Assembly (NCBI GenBank): GCA_903970615.1
Contig: CAJCJH010000015.1
Location: 1 to 64,000, forward strand
DNA from: Rhodospirillales bacterium
Lineage (GTDB): Bacteria > Pseudomonadota > Gammaproteobacteria > Nevskiales > Nevskiaceae
Direction of reading: 5' to 3'
DNA length: 64,000 bases
A program made the position numbers and the translations under genes. The notes beneath the pieces were generated by a model that saw only the letters and a program-made list of their open reading frames with translations, was not told the DNA's origin and did not search any database. This document shows, piece by piece, positions 1-8,866 of this stretch. The first letter of the stretch is position 1. Every line of letters begins with the position of its first letter.

Positions 1-424
1 CGATCCACTCGCGGGCGACAGCTTCAAACGAGTTCGCCGAAGCGGCAGCGGATTGCAAACGCGCCTGCTGCCGATGGTGCGCCGGGTTAATTCCTTCAGC
101 GACCAGCGCCCGTGCCGCATCCCTGTCTTTTCGCGCCTTGACCAGCGATACGTCCGGGTAAACGCCCAGCGAAAGCAGGCCGTCTTTTCCATTCAACTTG
201 TATCGGAGACGCCACCACTTCGATCCATCGGGGTTAACGAGCATAAAAAGGCCGCGAACGTCGTGCAGCTTCCACGGCTTTTCTCTCGGCTTGGCGTTGC
301 GGCACGCCGGGTCCGTCAGTTCCTTGCGCTTGCTGGTTTCCACAATTGTTATCCACTCTGCCTTTTTGTTATCCGCATTTCTATCCGCTTTTCGGTCGGA
401 TGTCACCGGACTTATACGGAACAT
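1..424 (-). CDS. P4-type tyrosine integrase, N-terminal part (cut by window start)
   Basis: Reading the minus strand from 424 down to base 1 gives an open frame containing ELTDPACRNAKP, LHDVRGLFMLVNPDGSKWWR and LSLGVYPDVSLVKARKDRD. These are hallmarks of the arm-binding N-terminal domain (DUF4102) of P4-like integrases, followed by FEAVAREWI at the start of the core-binding domain. Such enzymes recombine an element into a tRNA gene. Only about 140 codons lie in the window, and the catalytic domain is beyond the left edge. An ATG at 424 and a GTG at 343 are both possible starts; neither has a clear ribosome binding site, and most family members begin close to the LTD motif, which favours 343. 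It sits just downstream of a tRNA-Phe gene on the same strand, the usual arrangement for an integrated island. Confidence 0.88.
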   Translation of the reverse strand, partial: MFRISPVTSDRKADRNADNKKAEWITIVETSKRKELTDPACRNAKPREKPWKLHDVRGLFMLVNPDGSKWWRLRYKLNGKDGLLSLGVYPDVSLVKARKDRDAARALVAEGINPAHHRQQARLQSAAASANSFEAVAREWI

Positions 425-441
425 GCAGGACAGCAGATAGC

Positions 442-469
442 AAAAAACCCCAGATTTCTCGGGGGTTTT
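442..469 (-). terminator. Rho-independent terminator after tRNA-Phe
   Basis: AAAACCCC and GGGGTTTT form an 8-bp stem with a 10-nt loop, followed on the minus strand by a run of T (442-447). It lies 33 bases beyond the encoded CCA of tRNA-Phe. The A and T arms make it potentially bidirectional. Confidence 0.75.
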
Positions 470-501
470 CGGTATTCTTCGGAACTCTTTGAATGCTTAT
501 A

Positions 502-577
502 TGGTGGCCGGGGACGGAATCGAACCGCCGACACGGGGATTTTCAGTCCCCTGCTCTACCGACTGAGCTACCCGGCC
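502..577 (-). tRNA. tRNA-Phe (GAA anticodon)
   Basis: The minus strand starts GGCCGGGTAGCTCAGTCGGT and has the anticodon loop CTGAAAA (anticodon GAA), the T-loop GGTTCGATTCC and an acceptor stem closing with CCGGCCA-CCA. It is 76 nt long with the CCA encoded. The D-stem, anticodon stem and T-stem all pair. The integrase gene lies immediately beyond its 3' end, so this end is the likely attachment site of the neighbouring element. Confidence 0.97.
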
Positions 578-610
578 ATTTGGGAAATGTTTTCGCAGCC
601 TTGAACCGCA

Positions 611-616
611 ATTCTA
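611..616 (-). promoter_or_regulatory. Possible -10 box for tRNA-Phe
   Basis: TAGAAT on the minus strand (consensus TATAAT) would start transcription about 27 bases before the tRNA 5' end. No well-spaced -35 hexamer was found. Confidence 0.3.
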
Positions 617-677
617 GCAGCGGCGATGTGCGGCCTTTTGCAAGGCGCGCAATTAGACGCGAGCGATGCCGATGGCG

Positions 678-947
678 TCAAGGTTTCGGCGGAATGAATT
701 GCGTGCTGGCGAGTTCGCCGCCGAAGAAAAACTTGTCCATCTCTTCGGTGAGAAACGCGCGCGACTTCGCTTCCGCCAGGCTCAGACGATATTCGTTGAT
801 CAGCATGGTCTGGTGCGCAACCCATTTGCTCCAGGCTTGCTTGGAGACATTTTCAAAAATACGCTGACCGAGCGGCCCTGGAATCGGCGGCCGCTCCAGG
901 CCTTCGGCTTCCTGGCCAAGCTTTACGCAGTGAACGGTTCTGGACAC
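678..947 (-). CDS. yggX: Probable Fe(2+)-trafficking protein YggX
   Basis: This 89-residue protein matches YggX along its whole length: [10 protein letters not shown] at the start with the conserved Cys7, then [27 protein letters not shown] and MDKFFFG. YggX is a small cytosolic protein linked to iron handling and protection of iron-sulphur clusters. Its start overlaps the end of mutY by 25 bases, reproducing the mutY-yggX pair of enterobacteria and indicating translational coupling. MutY carries an Fe-S cluster, which makes the pairing functionally sensible. Confidence 0.95.
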   Translation of the reverse strand: MSRTVHCVKLGQEAEGLERPPIPGPLGQRIFENVSKQAWSKWVAHQTMLINEYRLSLAEAKSRAFLTEEMDKFFFGGELASTQFIPPKP

Positions 948-2014
948 GGTTGATCGGTGCTCATTTTGAGTTGCTGAAACAGCCTGGCTATCGGCGTGGG
1001 CAGCGCGGGCGGCGCGTCGCTGAGTTTAACCCAGCGCTGACTGCTTGCATCGCGCACGCTGTGGATTATGCCGACGAGCTGGATTCGTAGCGGTTGCAGT
1101 TGCAACTCGAAATGAGTGAAGGCGTGCCGCAGCGTTGGCAGTGTTTGCAATGCCGCTAGTTGCAGACCGTAGCGCTCGCGTAGCATCGTCGCGGCATCCG
1201 CGTTTTCTTCGAGCAAAGGTGGACACCACAGCCCGCCCCAGATGCCGGCCGGCGGTCTGCGCTCCAGCAGAATTTCGCCAGCCGCGTTTTCGATCAACAA
1301 GGCCGAGGCTAGTCGCAGCGGACGATCGCGCCTGGGTTTTGGCGCGGGATATTCGGCGACACGTTGCGCGATATGCGCCTGACAATCCGCGCTAACAGGA
1401 CAGCGCAGGCAGGCAGGCACGCGGCGCGTACATACGCTGGCGCCGAGATCCATGATTGCCTGCGTGTAATCGGCCAGCCTTTGCGGCGGCAGCAGGCTTT
1501 CGGAAATCTCCCAGAGTTGCAAACTCGCGCGCGGATGACCGGGCCATTCGCCGACCGCGGCATAGCGCGCAAGCACGCGCTTGACGTTGCCATCCAGAAT
1601 CGCATGCCGCGCGCCGTGCGCCTGCGCGAGAATGGCGCCGGCGGTGGAACGGCCGATGCCGGGCAATTGCAGCAGCGCCTCGAAATCCTGCGGCAATTCG
1701 CCGCCGTGCTGCGCCAGCATCTGCTGTGCCGCGCGATGCAGATTGCGCGCGCGTGCGTAATAGCCGAGCCCCGCCCATAGCAGCAGCACGTCGTCGAGCG
1801 CGGCCTTGGCGAGCGTAGTCACATCCGGGAATCGCGCGACGAATTTCTCGAAATACGGGATCACCGTTTTCACTTGCGTCTGTTGCAGCATCACTTCCGA
1901 AATCCACACGCGATAGGCCGAACGAGGATGCTGCCAAGGCAGGTCGTGACGGCCGTGCTGATCGAACCACGTCAGCAGGCGTTGCGCGAAGCTCGCTATC
2001 GGCACTGCGCTCAT
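923..2014 (-). CDS. mutY: A/G-specific adenine DNA glycosylase MutY
   Basis: MutY removes adenine mispaired with 8-oxoguanine or guanine in base excision repair. Counted from the ATG at 2014, the catalytic Glu40 is in [10 protein letters not shown], the helix-hairpin-helix is [13 protein letters not shown], the catalytic Asp141 is in ILDGNVKR, and the 4Fe-4S ligands are Cys195, 202, 205 and 211 (C-x6-C-x2-C-x5-C). A C-terminal NUDIX-like domain for 8-oxoG recognition follows ([14 protein letters not shown]). The frame is open to 2092, but the ATG at 2014 forms an ATGA overlap with the stop of the upstream gene and gives a normal 363-residue protein. Transcription continues into yggX. Confidence 0.97.
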   Translation of the reverse strand: MSAVPIASFAQRLLTWFDQHGRHDLPWQHPRSAYRVWISEVMLQQTQVKTVIPYFEKFVARFPDVTTLAKAALDDVLLLWAGLGYYARARNLHRAAQQMLAQHGGELPQDFEALLQLPGIGRSTAGAILAQAHGARHAILDGNVKRVLARYAAVGEWPGHPRASLQLWEISESLLPPQRLADYTQAIMDLGASVCTRRVPACLRCPVSADCQAHIAQRVAEYPAPKPRRDRPLRLASALLIENAAGEILLERRPPAGIWGGLWCPPLLEENADAATMLRERYGLQLAALQTLPTLRHAFTHFELQLQPLRIQLVGIIHSVRDASSQRWVKLSDAPPALPTPIARLFQQLKMSTDQPCPEPFTA

Positions 2015-2565
2015 CGAGTTGAATGCGCCAGATTTTCGATTCCGGACGAAGTGCGCTGCGCTTCCTCGCGCATGGAATTTTCGACGATCCACGGGCCGAG
2101 CAAGGGCGGAATCCAGAAAGACGGTTCGAGATCAGCATCGAATTGCAATTGCGTGCGCTCGCCCATCGCGCGGAATTCCCATTGCGCGGAACCGGAACGC
2201 AAATCGCTTTCCTGCGGTATCACCTGCGCCCAGATGTGGCCGCCATCGGCGCGCGGCGCGTAACGCATTTGCTGCTGCTGGCGCAGGGTTTTGCAGAAGA
2301 TTCCCGCGCAGACGCGCACTCGCGTGTACAGCTGATCGTCCGGCAATTGCTGCACTTCCTGCACCGCCGGATTGATGCGCTGGAGATTCAGCGGATCGGC
2401 GAACACGGCATAAGCGCGCGCTGCGGGTACGTCCAGCATCACGCGCATGCTCACCCGATAATGCGCATCCGCATGATCGACCTTGAGCGTTTCGATCTGC
2501 GCGGCTGCGAGCGGCGTGCAGCACAGCAGGGCCATTAGCACCGGCAGCGCGGCTTGCGTTCGCAC
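2011..2565 (-). CDS. Exported START/SRPBCC-fold protein
   Basis: This 184-residue protein begins with a signal peptide (MRTQAALPVLMALLCCTPLAAAQ). The rest resembles the polyketide cyclase/START-like ligand-binding fold: paired beta-strands around YRVSMRVMLDVPAARAYAVFADP and a C-terminal helix. Members bind hydrophobic ligands; the ligand here is unknown. It lies between asmA (3 bases after the asmA stop) and mutY (ATGA overlap), so it is probably co-transcribed with both. The GTG start at 2565 directly abuts a GGGAG, so the true start may be slightly downstream. The exported nature and the AsmA neighbour suggest an envelope or lipid role, which is inference. Confidence 0.75.
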   Translation of the reverse strand: MRTQAALPVLMALLCCTPLAAAQIETLKVDHADAHYRVSMRVMLDVPAARAYAVFADPLNLQRINPAVQEVQQLPDDQLYTRVRVCAGIFCKTLRQQQQMRYAPRADGGHIWAQVIPQESDLRSGSAQWEFRAMGERTQLQFDADLEPSFWIPPLLGPWIVENSMREEAQRTSSGIENLAHSTR

Positions 2566-2568
2566 TCC

Positions 2569-4764
2569 CTACGGACTGGGCTGCGCCGGCGGCGGGCTGG
2601 CTGAAGAATTAGCCGGCTGCTTTTTGCGGCCGAACAAACTGCCCAGGCCCTGCTTCAATTGATTACTCAAATCTGGATTGCTGGCGCCGAGCTTTTTATC
2701 GATCTGATCACTGAGTTTTTGCTGGATTTTTTCGGTGCCCTTCTGCTGCAGCGCCGATTTCACATCGATGCTGTAGCGCGGCTGCGCGAACGTGCCGGTC
2801 ACATGCACCGGAATCACCAGTCCGCTGAGATCAGCCAGCTGCTTGCCGCCTTGTCCGGTCGCGGTGTTGACGATCGTCGGCTTGGCGACGTAATCGATCG
2901 TCTGCGCGGCGATATCCACCTGGCCGGCACCGCCAACGCGGAACAAGGGACTGGCAGCGTTCAGATCATCCGAAGTCAGCACGCCATTCACCACTTTGCC
3001 GGAGGCCGAGAGCGTCGTGAAATCGGTTTCCTGCGGCGCTGAATCATCAAGCTGCGTACCGCTCATGAAAGCTTCGCCCTTGCGGATGATCTGGCCCAGA
3101 TTGAAGCCTTTCACCTTGCCATTCTTGAAGCTGAAGGAAACATTGCCATCGAGCGCGCGCTTGAGTTCGCCAACGGTGCGCCCGGCACCGCTCAGATTCA
3201 CTGCGATATCGCCGACGCCAGTGAGCGAATCCTTGCCATTCAGATCGATTAGCAGCGGCCCGACATTGATCGATGCCAGCTTGAAATTTTCCGCCAGCAG
3301 CGGCTTCGCCGCCGGCGTGATTTGCGTGCTGCTGGTGAGTGTGCCGCCGTAAAGTCTTGAATCCAGATCGATGCGCTTTTCATGGCCTTTGGGCGCGGTG
3401 ATTTTCAAATGCACGTCGCTCATGCTCAGGTTTTGCAGCTTGAATTTGCCGATATCGAGCGTGCCGTTCGCATTGAGTTTTTCCAGCGAATCGACCGGCA
3501 GCACGGTGGCATCCGCAGAGCCGCTGGGCGCGGCCGGACCACCCGCGGCCTTGCGCGCGGCGGGCGTGGCGGCGGCCTGCTGTTGCGGCGGCGGCAAATA
3601 ACGGTCCGCATCCAGCGTGTCGGCCTTCAAGGCGAAATCGAGCGCTTGAGTTGCAAAACTGCTGACGCCGATGCTGCCGCTGAGATGCGATTGATCCAGT
3701 TCGAACACCAGATTGCTGAGCCGCGCCGCACTCGCACTGCCTTCGATCTGCGCGCTGACGCTAGCGTTTTTCAAGGCATTCGGATCGGCGGTTTCAATCG
3801 ACATGCCGAACGTCTTCAACAGCTCGCGCGGATTGAACGGCTTGATGCTGAGCGGCCCGGAAAAATGCCCGGCACTGCCATTCAACCCGCTGCCCTGCAA
3901 GCTTGCGGTGGCGCTCAGGCCACCCGCATCGAGTCGGCCGTTGGCGAGGCTGAGCGTGCCTTTGCTGCCGTCGTAGCTGAGATCGGCATCGAATTCCGCG
4001 GTCTGCGTGCCGTTCGGAATTTGCGCGCCGCTCGCCTTCAATTTCACTTTCAGCTTGTTGGCCTGGTAGGTTTTTGCATTCAGATCGAACGCCAGCTTCG
4101 ATGAAATTTCGGTATCCGCGGTGATCGCCGGCTGCGTCAGCTGGGTGCTGAAGGCAAGATCGAAACTGAAGGCCTTGCCGGGTTCGATCGCGCCGGTTTC
4201 GAGCTTCAGCCTGGACAATTGATAACTCTGATGCGCCTGATCGTCGCGGTAATTGAGCGCCGCATTGTCGATGCTGATTCCGGCGATATCGATCGACTTG
4301 ATATTGGCGCTCGACGAGCCAGCCGCTTCGCCTGGCTTGGCCGAATTCGTCTGGCTGGTTTTCTCGACGAGATCGTCCCAGTTGGTTTTGCCGTCGGCAT
4401 GTCTGGCCAGATTGAGCTGCAGATTATCGACCGTCACCGAACTCACTTGAACTGCGCGTTCGCGGATCAAGGGCAGCAGCTTTACGCCGATTTCCGCCTG
4501 GCCGATGCCGGCAAAATAGGCGCTGCCGAAACCGGCGGCATTGCTCAACGTCACGTTCTGGATGCGCGCACCGAGGGTCGGAAAAATGCTCAGACGGATA
4601 TCGCCGATGATGATGTCGCGGCCGGTCGCATTCTTCACCTGCGCGGCGATCTGTCCGCGGAAATTGTTGGCATCGAAAAACATCGCAAACAACACCACCG
4701 CGAGCACCACCAGCAGCACGATTGCGAGCGCTAGCCCGAGTACGACTTTGACTATTTTTTTCAT
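2569..4764 (-). CDS. AsmA family protein
   Basis: This 731-residue protein has one N-terminal membrane anchor (residues 5-30) followed by AsmA motifs, including GRDIIIGDIRLSIFPTLGARIQNVTLSN. The C-terminal AsmA-like core carries LNGKDSLTGVGDIAVNLSGAGRTVGELKRALDG and NLGQIIRKG. AsmA-like proteins span the periplasm from the inner membrane and belong to the group thought to carry or influence phospholipid transport to the outer membrane. It is the first gene of the minus-strand run asmA, SRPBCC gene, mutY, yggX. The C-terminus is basic and then Pro/Ser-rich. Its start is divergent from rimO. Confidence 0.92.
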   Translation of the reverse strand: MKKIVKVVLGLALAIVLLVVLAVVLFAMFFDANNFRGQIAAQVKNATGRDIIIGDIRLSIFPTLGARIQNVTLSNAAGFGSAYFAGIGQAEIGVKLLPLIRERAVQVSSVTVDNLQLNLARHADGKTNWDDLVEKTSQTNSAKPGEAAGSSSANIKSIDIAGISIDNAALNYRDDQAHQSYQLSRLKLETGAIEPGKAFSFDLAFSTQLTQPAITADTEISSKLAFDLNAKTYQANKLKVKLKASGAQIPNGTQTAEFDADLSYDGSKGTLSLANGRLDAGGLSATASLQGSGLNGSAGHFSGPLSIKPFNPRELLKTFGMSIETADPNALKNASVSAQIEGSASAARLSNLVFELDQSHLSGSIGVSSFATQALDFALKADTLDADRYLPPPQQQAAATPAARKAAGGPAAPSGSADATVLPVDSLEKLNANGTLDIGKFKLQNLSMSDVHLKITAPKGHEKRIDLDSRLYGGTLTSSTQITPAAKPLLAENFKLASINVGPLLIDLNGKDSLTGVGDIAVNLSGAGRTVGELKRALDGNVSFSFKNGKVKGFNLGQIIRKGEAFMSGTQLDDSAPQETDFTTLSASGKVVNGVLTSDDLNAASPLFRVGGAGQVDIAAQTIDYVAKPTIVNTATGQGGKQLADLSGLVIPVHVTGTFAQPRYSIDVKSALQQKGTEKIQQKLSDQIDKKLGASNPDLSNQLKQGLGSLFGRKKQPANSSASPPPAQPSP

Positions 4765-4951
4765 GATGGCCTTGATTCAAGGGACATGGCGAGAATTTTA
4801 GTCTACGGCAGTCGCGGCGGGTTCAATCGTCGGCGCTTGATCCGCATCATTTCCGAATCCATCCTAAATAGTGGGCGATCGCACTCGCCAACTGCGGCGC
4901 ACGCGATAAACTGCGCGCCCTGAGCCTTAGGCTTCAACGCCGGTTTTCGAT

Positions 4952-6331
4952 ATGTCCACCGCGATTCGCAAGCGACCCAGCAAGGCGGCCAAGACTGCGC
5001 CGTCCGCGCCGCGTCGCATTGGTTTTGTCAGCCTCGGCTGCCCGAAGGCGCTGGTCGATTCCGAGCGCATCCTCACGCAACTGCGCGCCGAAGGCTACGA
5101 AACCGTGGGCAGCTACGCAGCGGCGGATGTGGTGGTGGTCAACACCTGCGGCTTCATCGATTCGGCGGTGGAAGAATCGCTCGACGCGATCGGCGATGCA
5201 ATGGCGGAAAACGGCCGCGTCATCGTCACCGGCTGTCTTGGCGCCAAAAGCAGTGTGATCCGCGACAAATTTCCCGATGTGCTTTCGATCACCGGCCCGC
5301 AGGATTACGCCGGCGTGATGCAAGCGGTGCATGCCGCCGCGCCGCCGCAGCACGATCCGTTCTTCGATCTGCTGCCGCCGCAAGGTGTGAAGCTGACACC
5401 GAAGCACTACGCCTACCTGAAAATCGCCGAAGGCTGCAATCACAAATGCAGCTTCTGCATCATTCCCTCGATGCGCGGCAAGCTCGCCTCGCGCGGCGTC
5501 GACGACGTGCTCAGCGAAGCCGAAAAACTGGTGCGCGCCGGCGTGCAGGAATTGCTGGTGATTTCGCAGGACACCAGCGCTTATGGCGCCGATCTGAAAT
5601 ACGCAAAACGCGAATGGCGCGGCGACACTTATGAAACGCGGATGCTGGATTTATGCCGCGGTTTGGGCTCGCTCGGCGGCGCGCAGCGGCCTTGGGTGCG
5701 ACTGCATTATGTTTATCCGTATCCGCATGTCGACCACATCATTCCGCTGATGGCGGAAGGCTTGCTGTTGCCTTATCTGGATATTCCCTTGCAGCACGCA
5801 GCACCGAGTGTGTTGAAACGGATGAAGCGTCCGGCAGCGGCGGAAAACACCTTGCAGCGCCTCGCCGCCTGGCGAAAAATCGCACCCGACATCAGCGTGC
5901 GCAGCACCTTCATCGTCGGTTTTCCCGGCGAGACGGAAGCCGAATTCCGGATGCTGCTGGACTGGCTCGACGAAGCACAGCTGGATCGCGTTGGCGCGTT
6001 CAAATATTCACCGGTCGAAGGTGCGACTGCCAATGCGCTGGCCGGCGCGGTGCCGGAAGCCTTGCAGGAAGAACGCCTCGCGCGCTTCATGCAAAAGCAG
6101 GCCGGCATCAGTGCCGCCAAACTGCAGGCGAAGATTGGCCGCGCCATCGAAGTGCTGGTGGATGAATCCACCGCCGATGGCGGCATCGCGCGTTCCTGGG
6201 CCGACGCGCCGGAAATCGATGGCAGCGTCATCATCAGCAGCGGAAAACCACTGCGCTCAGGCCAGCGTTTGCAGGTTCGCATCACCGGCGCCGATACGCA
6301 TGATCTCCGCGCCGTTGCGGTGCTGGCTTGA
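4952..6331 (+). CDS. rimO: Ribosomal protein S12 methylthiotransferase RimO
   Basis: RimO is a radical-SAM enzyme that methylthiolates an aspartate of ribosomal protein S12. The 459-residue sequence has the N-terminal UPF0004 domain with Cys30 ([12 protein letters not shown]), Cys66 (NTCGFID) and Cys95 (TGCLGAK) binding one 4Fe-4S cluster. The radical-SAM motif C162-x3-C166-x2-C169 (CNHKCSFC) binds the other, and a C-terminal TRAM domain follows. [12 protein letters not shown] and the GFID motif separate it from MiaB. It carries about 20 extra basic residues at the N-terminus. It is a single-gene unit divergent from asmA. Confidence 0.96.
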   Translation: MSTAIRKRPSKAAKTAPSAPRRIGFVSLGCPKALVDSERILTQLRAEGYETVGSYAAADVVVVNTCGFIDSAVEESLDAIGDAMAENGRVIVTGCLGAKSSVIRDKFPDVLSITGPQDYAGVMQAVHAAAPPQHDPFFDLLPPQGVKLTPKHYAYLKIAEGCNHKCSFCIIPSMRGKLASRGVDDVLSEAEKLVRAGVQELLVISQDTSAYGADLKYAKREWRGDTYETRMLDLCRGLGSLGGAQRPWVRLHYVYPYPHVDHIIPLMAEGLLLPYLDIPLQHAAPSVLKRMKRPAAAENTLQRLAAWRKIAPDISVRSTFIVGFPGETEAEFRMLLDWLDEAQLDRVGAFKYSPVEGATANALAGAVPEALQEERLARFMQKQAGISAAKLQAKIGRAIEVLVDESTADGGIARSWADAPEIDGSVIISSGKPLRSGQRLQVRITGADTHDLRAVAVLA

Positions 6332-6677
6332 ACGGACGCCGCACTCGACGGCTCTGAAAATCGGCATCGGGCATCGAACCAGAGTTGCAAACTGCGCCCG
6401 TGCATGAATCCGCAGCGTAAACTTATTGTTGGGTTTAATGCCGGCCGTCGGATTCCGGCGACCGAAAACGCCGCACGGCAGACTCTTGGTGGCAACAACC
6501 GCTACAATTCACTTTCGTTCCGGATTCCGATGGGGAAAACGAACTTAATCATTCGAGTTTAAGCCCTCGTTCAGATAACGCAGTGTAGATTCCAGTAACG
6601 ATGGGTTACCGATCGTTAAGCATCCTTTACAATTCGCGGCCGGGCCTTTGTGTCCTTAATCTAGTGTTGATCGTCGA
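6332..6677 (+). other. Intergenic region upstream of the HAD/aminotransferase operon
   Basis: These 346 bases hold no convincing gene. Two TACAAT sequences (6503-6508 and 6628-6633) resemble -10 boxes, but neither has a good -35 partner. The second lies 50-60 bases before the first gene of the operon and is the better candidate. No terminator hairpin is visible after rimO. Confidence 0.4.
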
Positions 6678-7460
6678 GTGTCGTTGATGGCCGATTCCCG
6701 AGGTCTGTTGCCACGTCTGCCCCGATCGGCTTTGCCCGGCTGGCTGGTGGTCTGTGATTTCGACGGCACGATTGCCGATATCGATGTGACTGACGGCATT
6801 CTGAGCCGCTTTGCATTGCCCGAATGGGTGGATATCGAAGTCGAATGGAAGGCCGGCGCCATCGGTTCACGCGAATGCATGCGACGTCAGGTGGATCTGC
6901 TGCGCGTACCGCTCGCCGAGCTCGATGCCTACCTCGATACGGTTGAAATCGATCCGGATTTCGGCGCGTTCGTCGAAGCCTGCCATCTCATGCAACTGCC
7001 GCTGGTCATCATCAGCGACGGCATCGACTATGCCATCCGCCGCATCCTCAAACGGCATGGTCTCGACGATCTGCCGCTGGCAAGCAATCGTCTGGTGCAG
7101 ATCAGCAACAGCACTTACCGCCTCGAATTTCCGGATTCCGATCCCCAATGCCGCGCCGGCAGTGGCACCTGCAAATGCGCGGTCAGTTCCGCTCGCGCTC
7201 ATGGCAGCAAGCGGCTTTTGATCGGCGACGGCAGTTCGGATTTCTGTCTCGCCGGCGCCGCCGATCTGGTATTCGCCAAAACCAAATTGCTGCAGCATTG
7301 CCGCGAGGGATCGCTGCCGCATCACGCCTGCCCGGATTTCGCAACGGCGCGTCAATTGCTTAGAGAACTCGATGTTCCCGCGCGATCCCCGATCGCCGTC
7401 AAGCGGACCTGGAAAGCCGCTCTTCCGCCGGTGCCACCGGCCGCTGCCCTGGAGATTTAG
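6678..7460 (+). CDS. HAD-IB phosphatase, MtnX-like
   Basis: This HAD-superfamily phosphatase of about 260 residues carries motif I VVCDFDGTIADIDVTDG (nucleophile Asp27), motif II VIISDGIDY, and a late GDGSSDFCLAGAADLVFAKTKL that supplies the metal-binding acidic residues. The pattern is that of the MtnX/phosphoserine-phosphatase branch. MtnX acts in methionine salvage, but no other salvage gene lies nearby, so the substrate is probably different. The frame opens with GTG (6678), TTG (6684) and ATG (6687), and the ATG may be the real start. It is the first gene of a compact operon: the aminotransferase starts 2 bases after its stop. A Cys-rich stretch (QCRAGSGTCKCAVSS) is unusual. Confidence 0.8.
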   Translation: MSLMADSRGLLPRLPRSALPGWLVVCDFDGTIADIDVTDGILSRFALPEWVDIEVEWKAGAIGSRECMRRQVDLLRVPLAELDAYLDTVEIDPDFGAFVEACHLMQLPLVIISDGIDYAIRRILKRHGLDDLPLASNRLVQISNSTYRLEFPDSDPQCRAGSGTCKCAVSSARAHGSKRLLIGDGSSDFCLAGAADLVFAKTKLLQHCREGSLPHHACPDFATARQLLRELDVPARSPIAVKRTWKAALPPVPPAAALEI

Positions 7461-7462
7461 TT

Positions 7463-8863
7463 TTGACGCAAATGAACAAAGCCGGCCTCACCCGGGAAGC
7501 TGAATTGCTGCGCGACGAATCCAACTACTGCTCGTTCGGCGATACGGTTCATTATCTGAATCCGCCGAAATTCTTTGAACGCTGCGACGGCTCCTATCTG
7601 TTTGACAAGGACGGCACGCCTTATCTCGATCTACAAATGTGGTACTCGGCGGTGAATTTCGGTTACGCCAACCCGCGCTTGAACGATGTGCTGAAACGCC
7701 AGATCGACGTGCTGCCGCAGGTGGCGAGTCAATATCTGCACCCGACCAAGGTCGAACTGGCGAAGGTCATCGCGCAGGATGCCGAGAAGAAGTTCGGCCA
7801 CAAGGGTCGCATTCATTTCAACGTCGGCGGCTCGCAGTCGATCGAAGATTCGCTGAAAGTCGTGCGCAACGCCAGCCACGGTAAAAGCCTGATGTTCGCG
7901 TTCGAAGGCGGCTATCACGGCCGCACGCTGGGCGCTTCGGCGATCACTTCAAGCTATCGCTATCGGCGCCGCTATGGCCACTTCGGTGATCGCGCGCAGT
8001 TCATCGAATTCCCGTATCACTTCCGCGGGCCGAAGGGCATGAGCAAGGAAGAATATGGCGAAATGTGCGTGGCCAAGTTCGAGCGCCTGTTTGAAACCGA
8101 ATACAACGGCGTCTGGGATCCGAAGACCAACCAGTGCGAATACGCGGCGTTTTACGTCGAACCAATCCAGGGCACCGGCGGCTACGTGATCCCGCCGATG
8201 AACTTTTTCAAGGGCATCAAGCGCGTGCTCGACAAACACGGCATCCTGCTGGTGGTCGACGAAATCCAGATGGGTTTTTATCGCACCGGCAAGCTCTGGT
8301 CGATTGAGCATTTCGGCGTGCAGCCCGATGTGCTGGTATTCGGTAAGGCGCTGACCAACGGCCTTAATCCGCTGGCCGGCATCTGGGCGCGCGAGGAGCT
8401 CATCAACCCAACGATTTTCCCGCCCGGCTCTACGCATTCCACGTTCGCCTCGAATCCGCTGGGCACCGCCGTCGGCCTCGAAACGATGAAGATGCTGGCC
8501 GAAGGCGACTACGAAACTTCAGTCGCCGAAAAAGGCGCTTACTTCCTGGAAGGTCTGAAAAATCTGCAAAAGCAGTTCAAGCAGATCGGCGATGTCGATG
8601 GCTTGGGCCTCGCGCTGCGTGCCGAAATCTGCACCGGCGACGGCTTTACGCCGGACAAGGCCACGCTCGATAAAGTGGTCGACGAAGGCATGAAGGGCGA
8701 TCTCGTCGTCAACGGCAAGAAGCTCGGCTTGGTGCTCGATGTTGGCGGCTATTACAAAAACGTGATTACGTTTGCGCCGTCGCTGCATATCACCAAGCAG
8801 GAAATTGATCTCGGTCTGGAATTGCTGGCGCAGGCGCTGCATCGCGTCGTTGGCAAGCATTAA
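7463..8863 (+). CDS. PLP-dependent class III aminotransferase
   Basis: This 466-residue fold-type I aminotransferase belongs to the class III (ornithine/4-aminobutyrate transaminase) family. Visible motifs are FEGGYHGRTLGA, EPIQGTGGY, the PLP-binding Asp266 in VVDEIQMGF and the Schiff-base Lys295 in LVFGKALTNG. The TTG at 7463 is preferred because a GGAG lies 8 bases upstream; the next ATG (7472) would be too far from it. It is packed between the phosphatase (2-base gap) and the hydrolase (3-base gap). The amino acceptor is unknown. The partners suggest an aldehyde or keto intermediate of a lipid or amino-alcohol rather than arginine metabolism, which is inference. Confidence 0.88.
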   Translation: MTQMNKAGLTREAELLRDESNYCSFGDTVHYLNPPKFFERCDGSYLFDKDGTPYLDLQMWYSAVNFGYANPRLNDVLKRQIDVLPQVASQYLHPTKVELAKVIAQDAEKKFGHKGRIHFNVGGSQSIEDSLKVVRNASHGKSLMFAFEGGYHGRTLGASAITSSYRYRRRYGHFGDRAQFIEFPYHFRGPKGMSKEEYGEMCVAKFERLFETEYNGVWDPKTNQCEYAAFYVEPIQGTGGYVIPPMNFFKGIKRVLDKHGILLVVDEIQMGFYRTGKLWSIEHFGVQPDVLVFGKALTNGLNPLAGIWAREELINPTIFPPGSTHSTFASNPLGTAVGLETMKMLAEGDYETSVAEKGAYFLEGLKNLQKQFKQIGDVDGLGLALRAEICTGDGFTPDKATLDKVVDEGMKGDLVVNGKKLGLVLDVGGYYKNVITFAPSLHITKQEIDLGLELLAQALHRVVGKH

Positions 8864-8866
8864 GGC

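Noticed and set aside
6678-7460. Naming the HAD protein MtnX.
   Set aside because: No other methionine-salvage gene is present and the operon partners point elsewhere.
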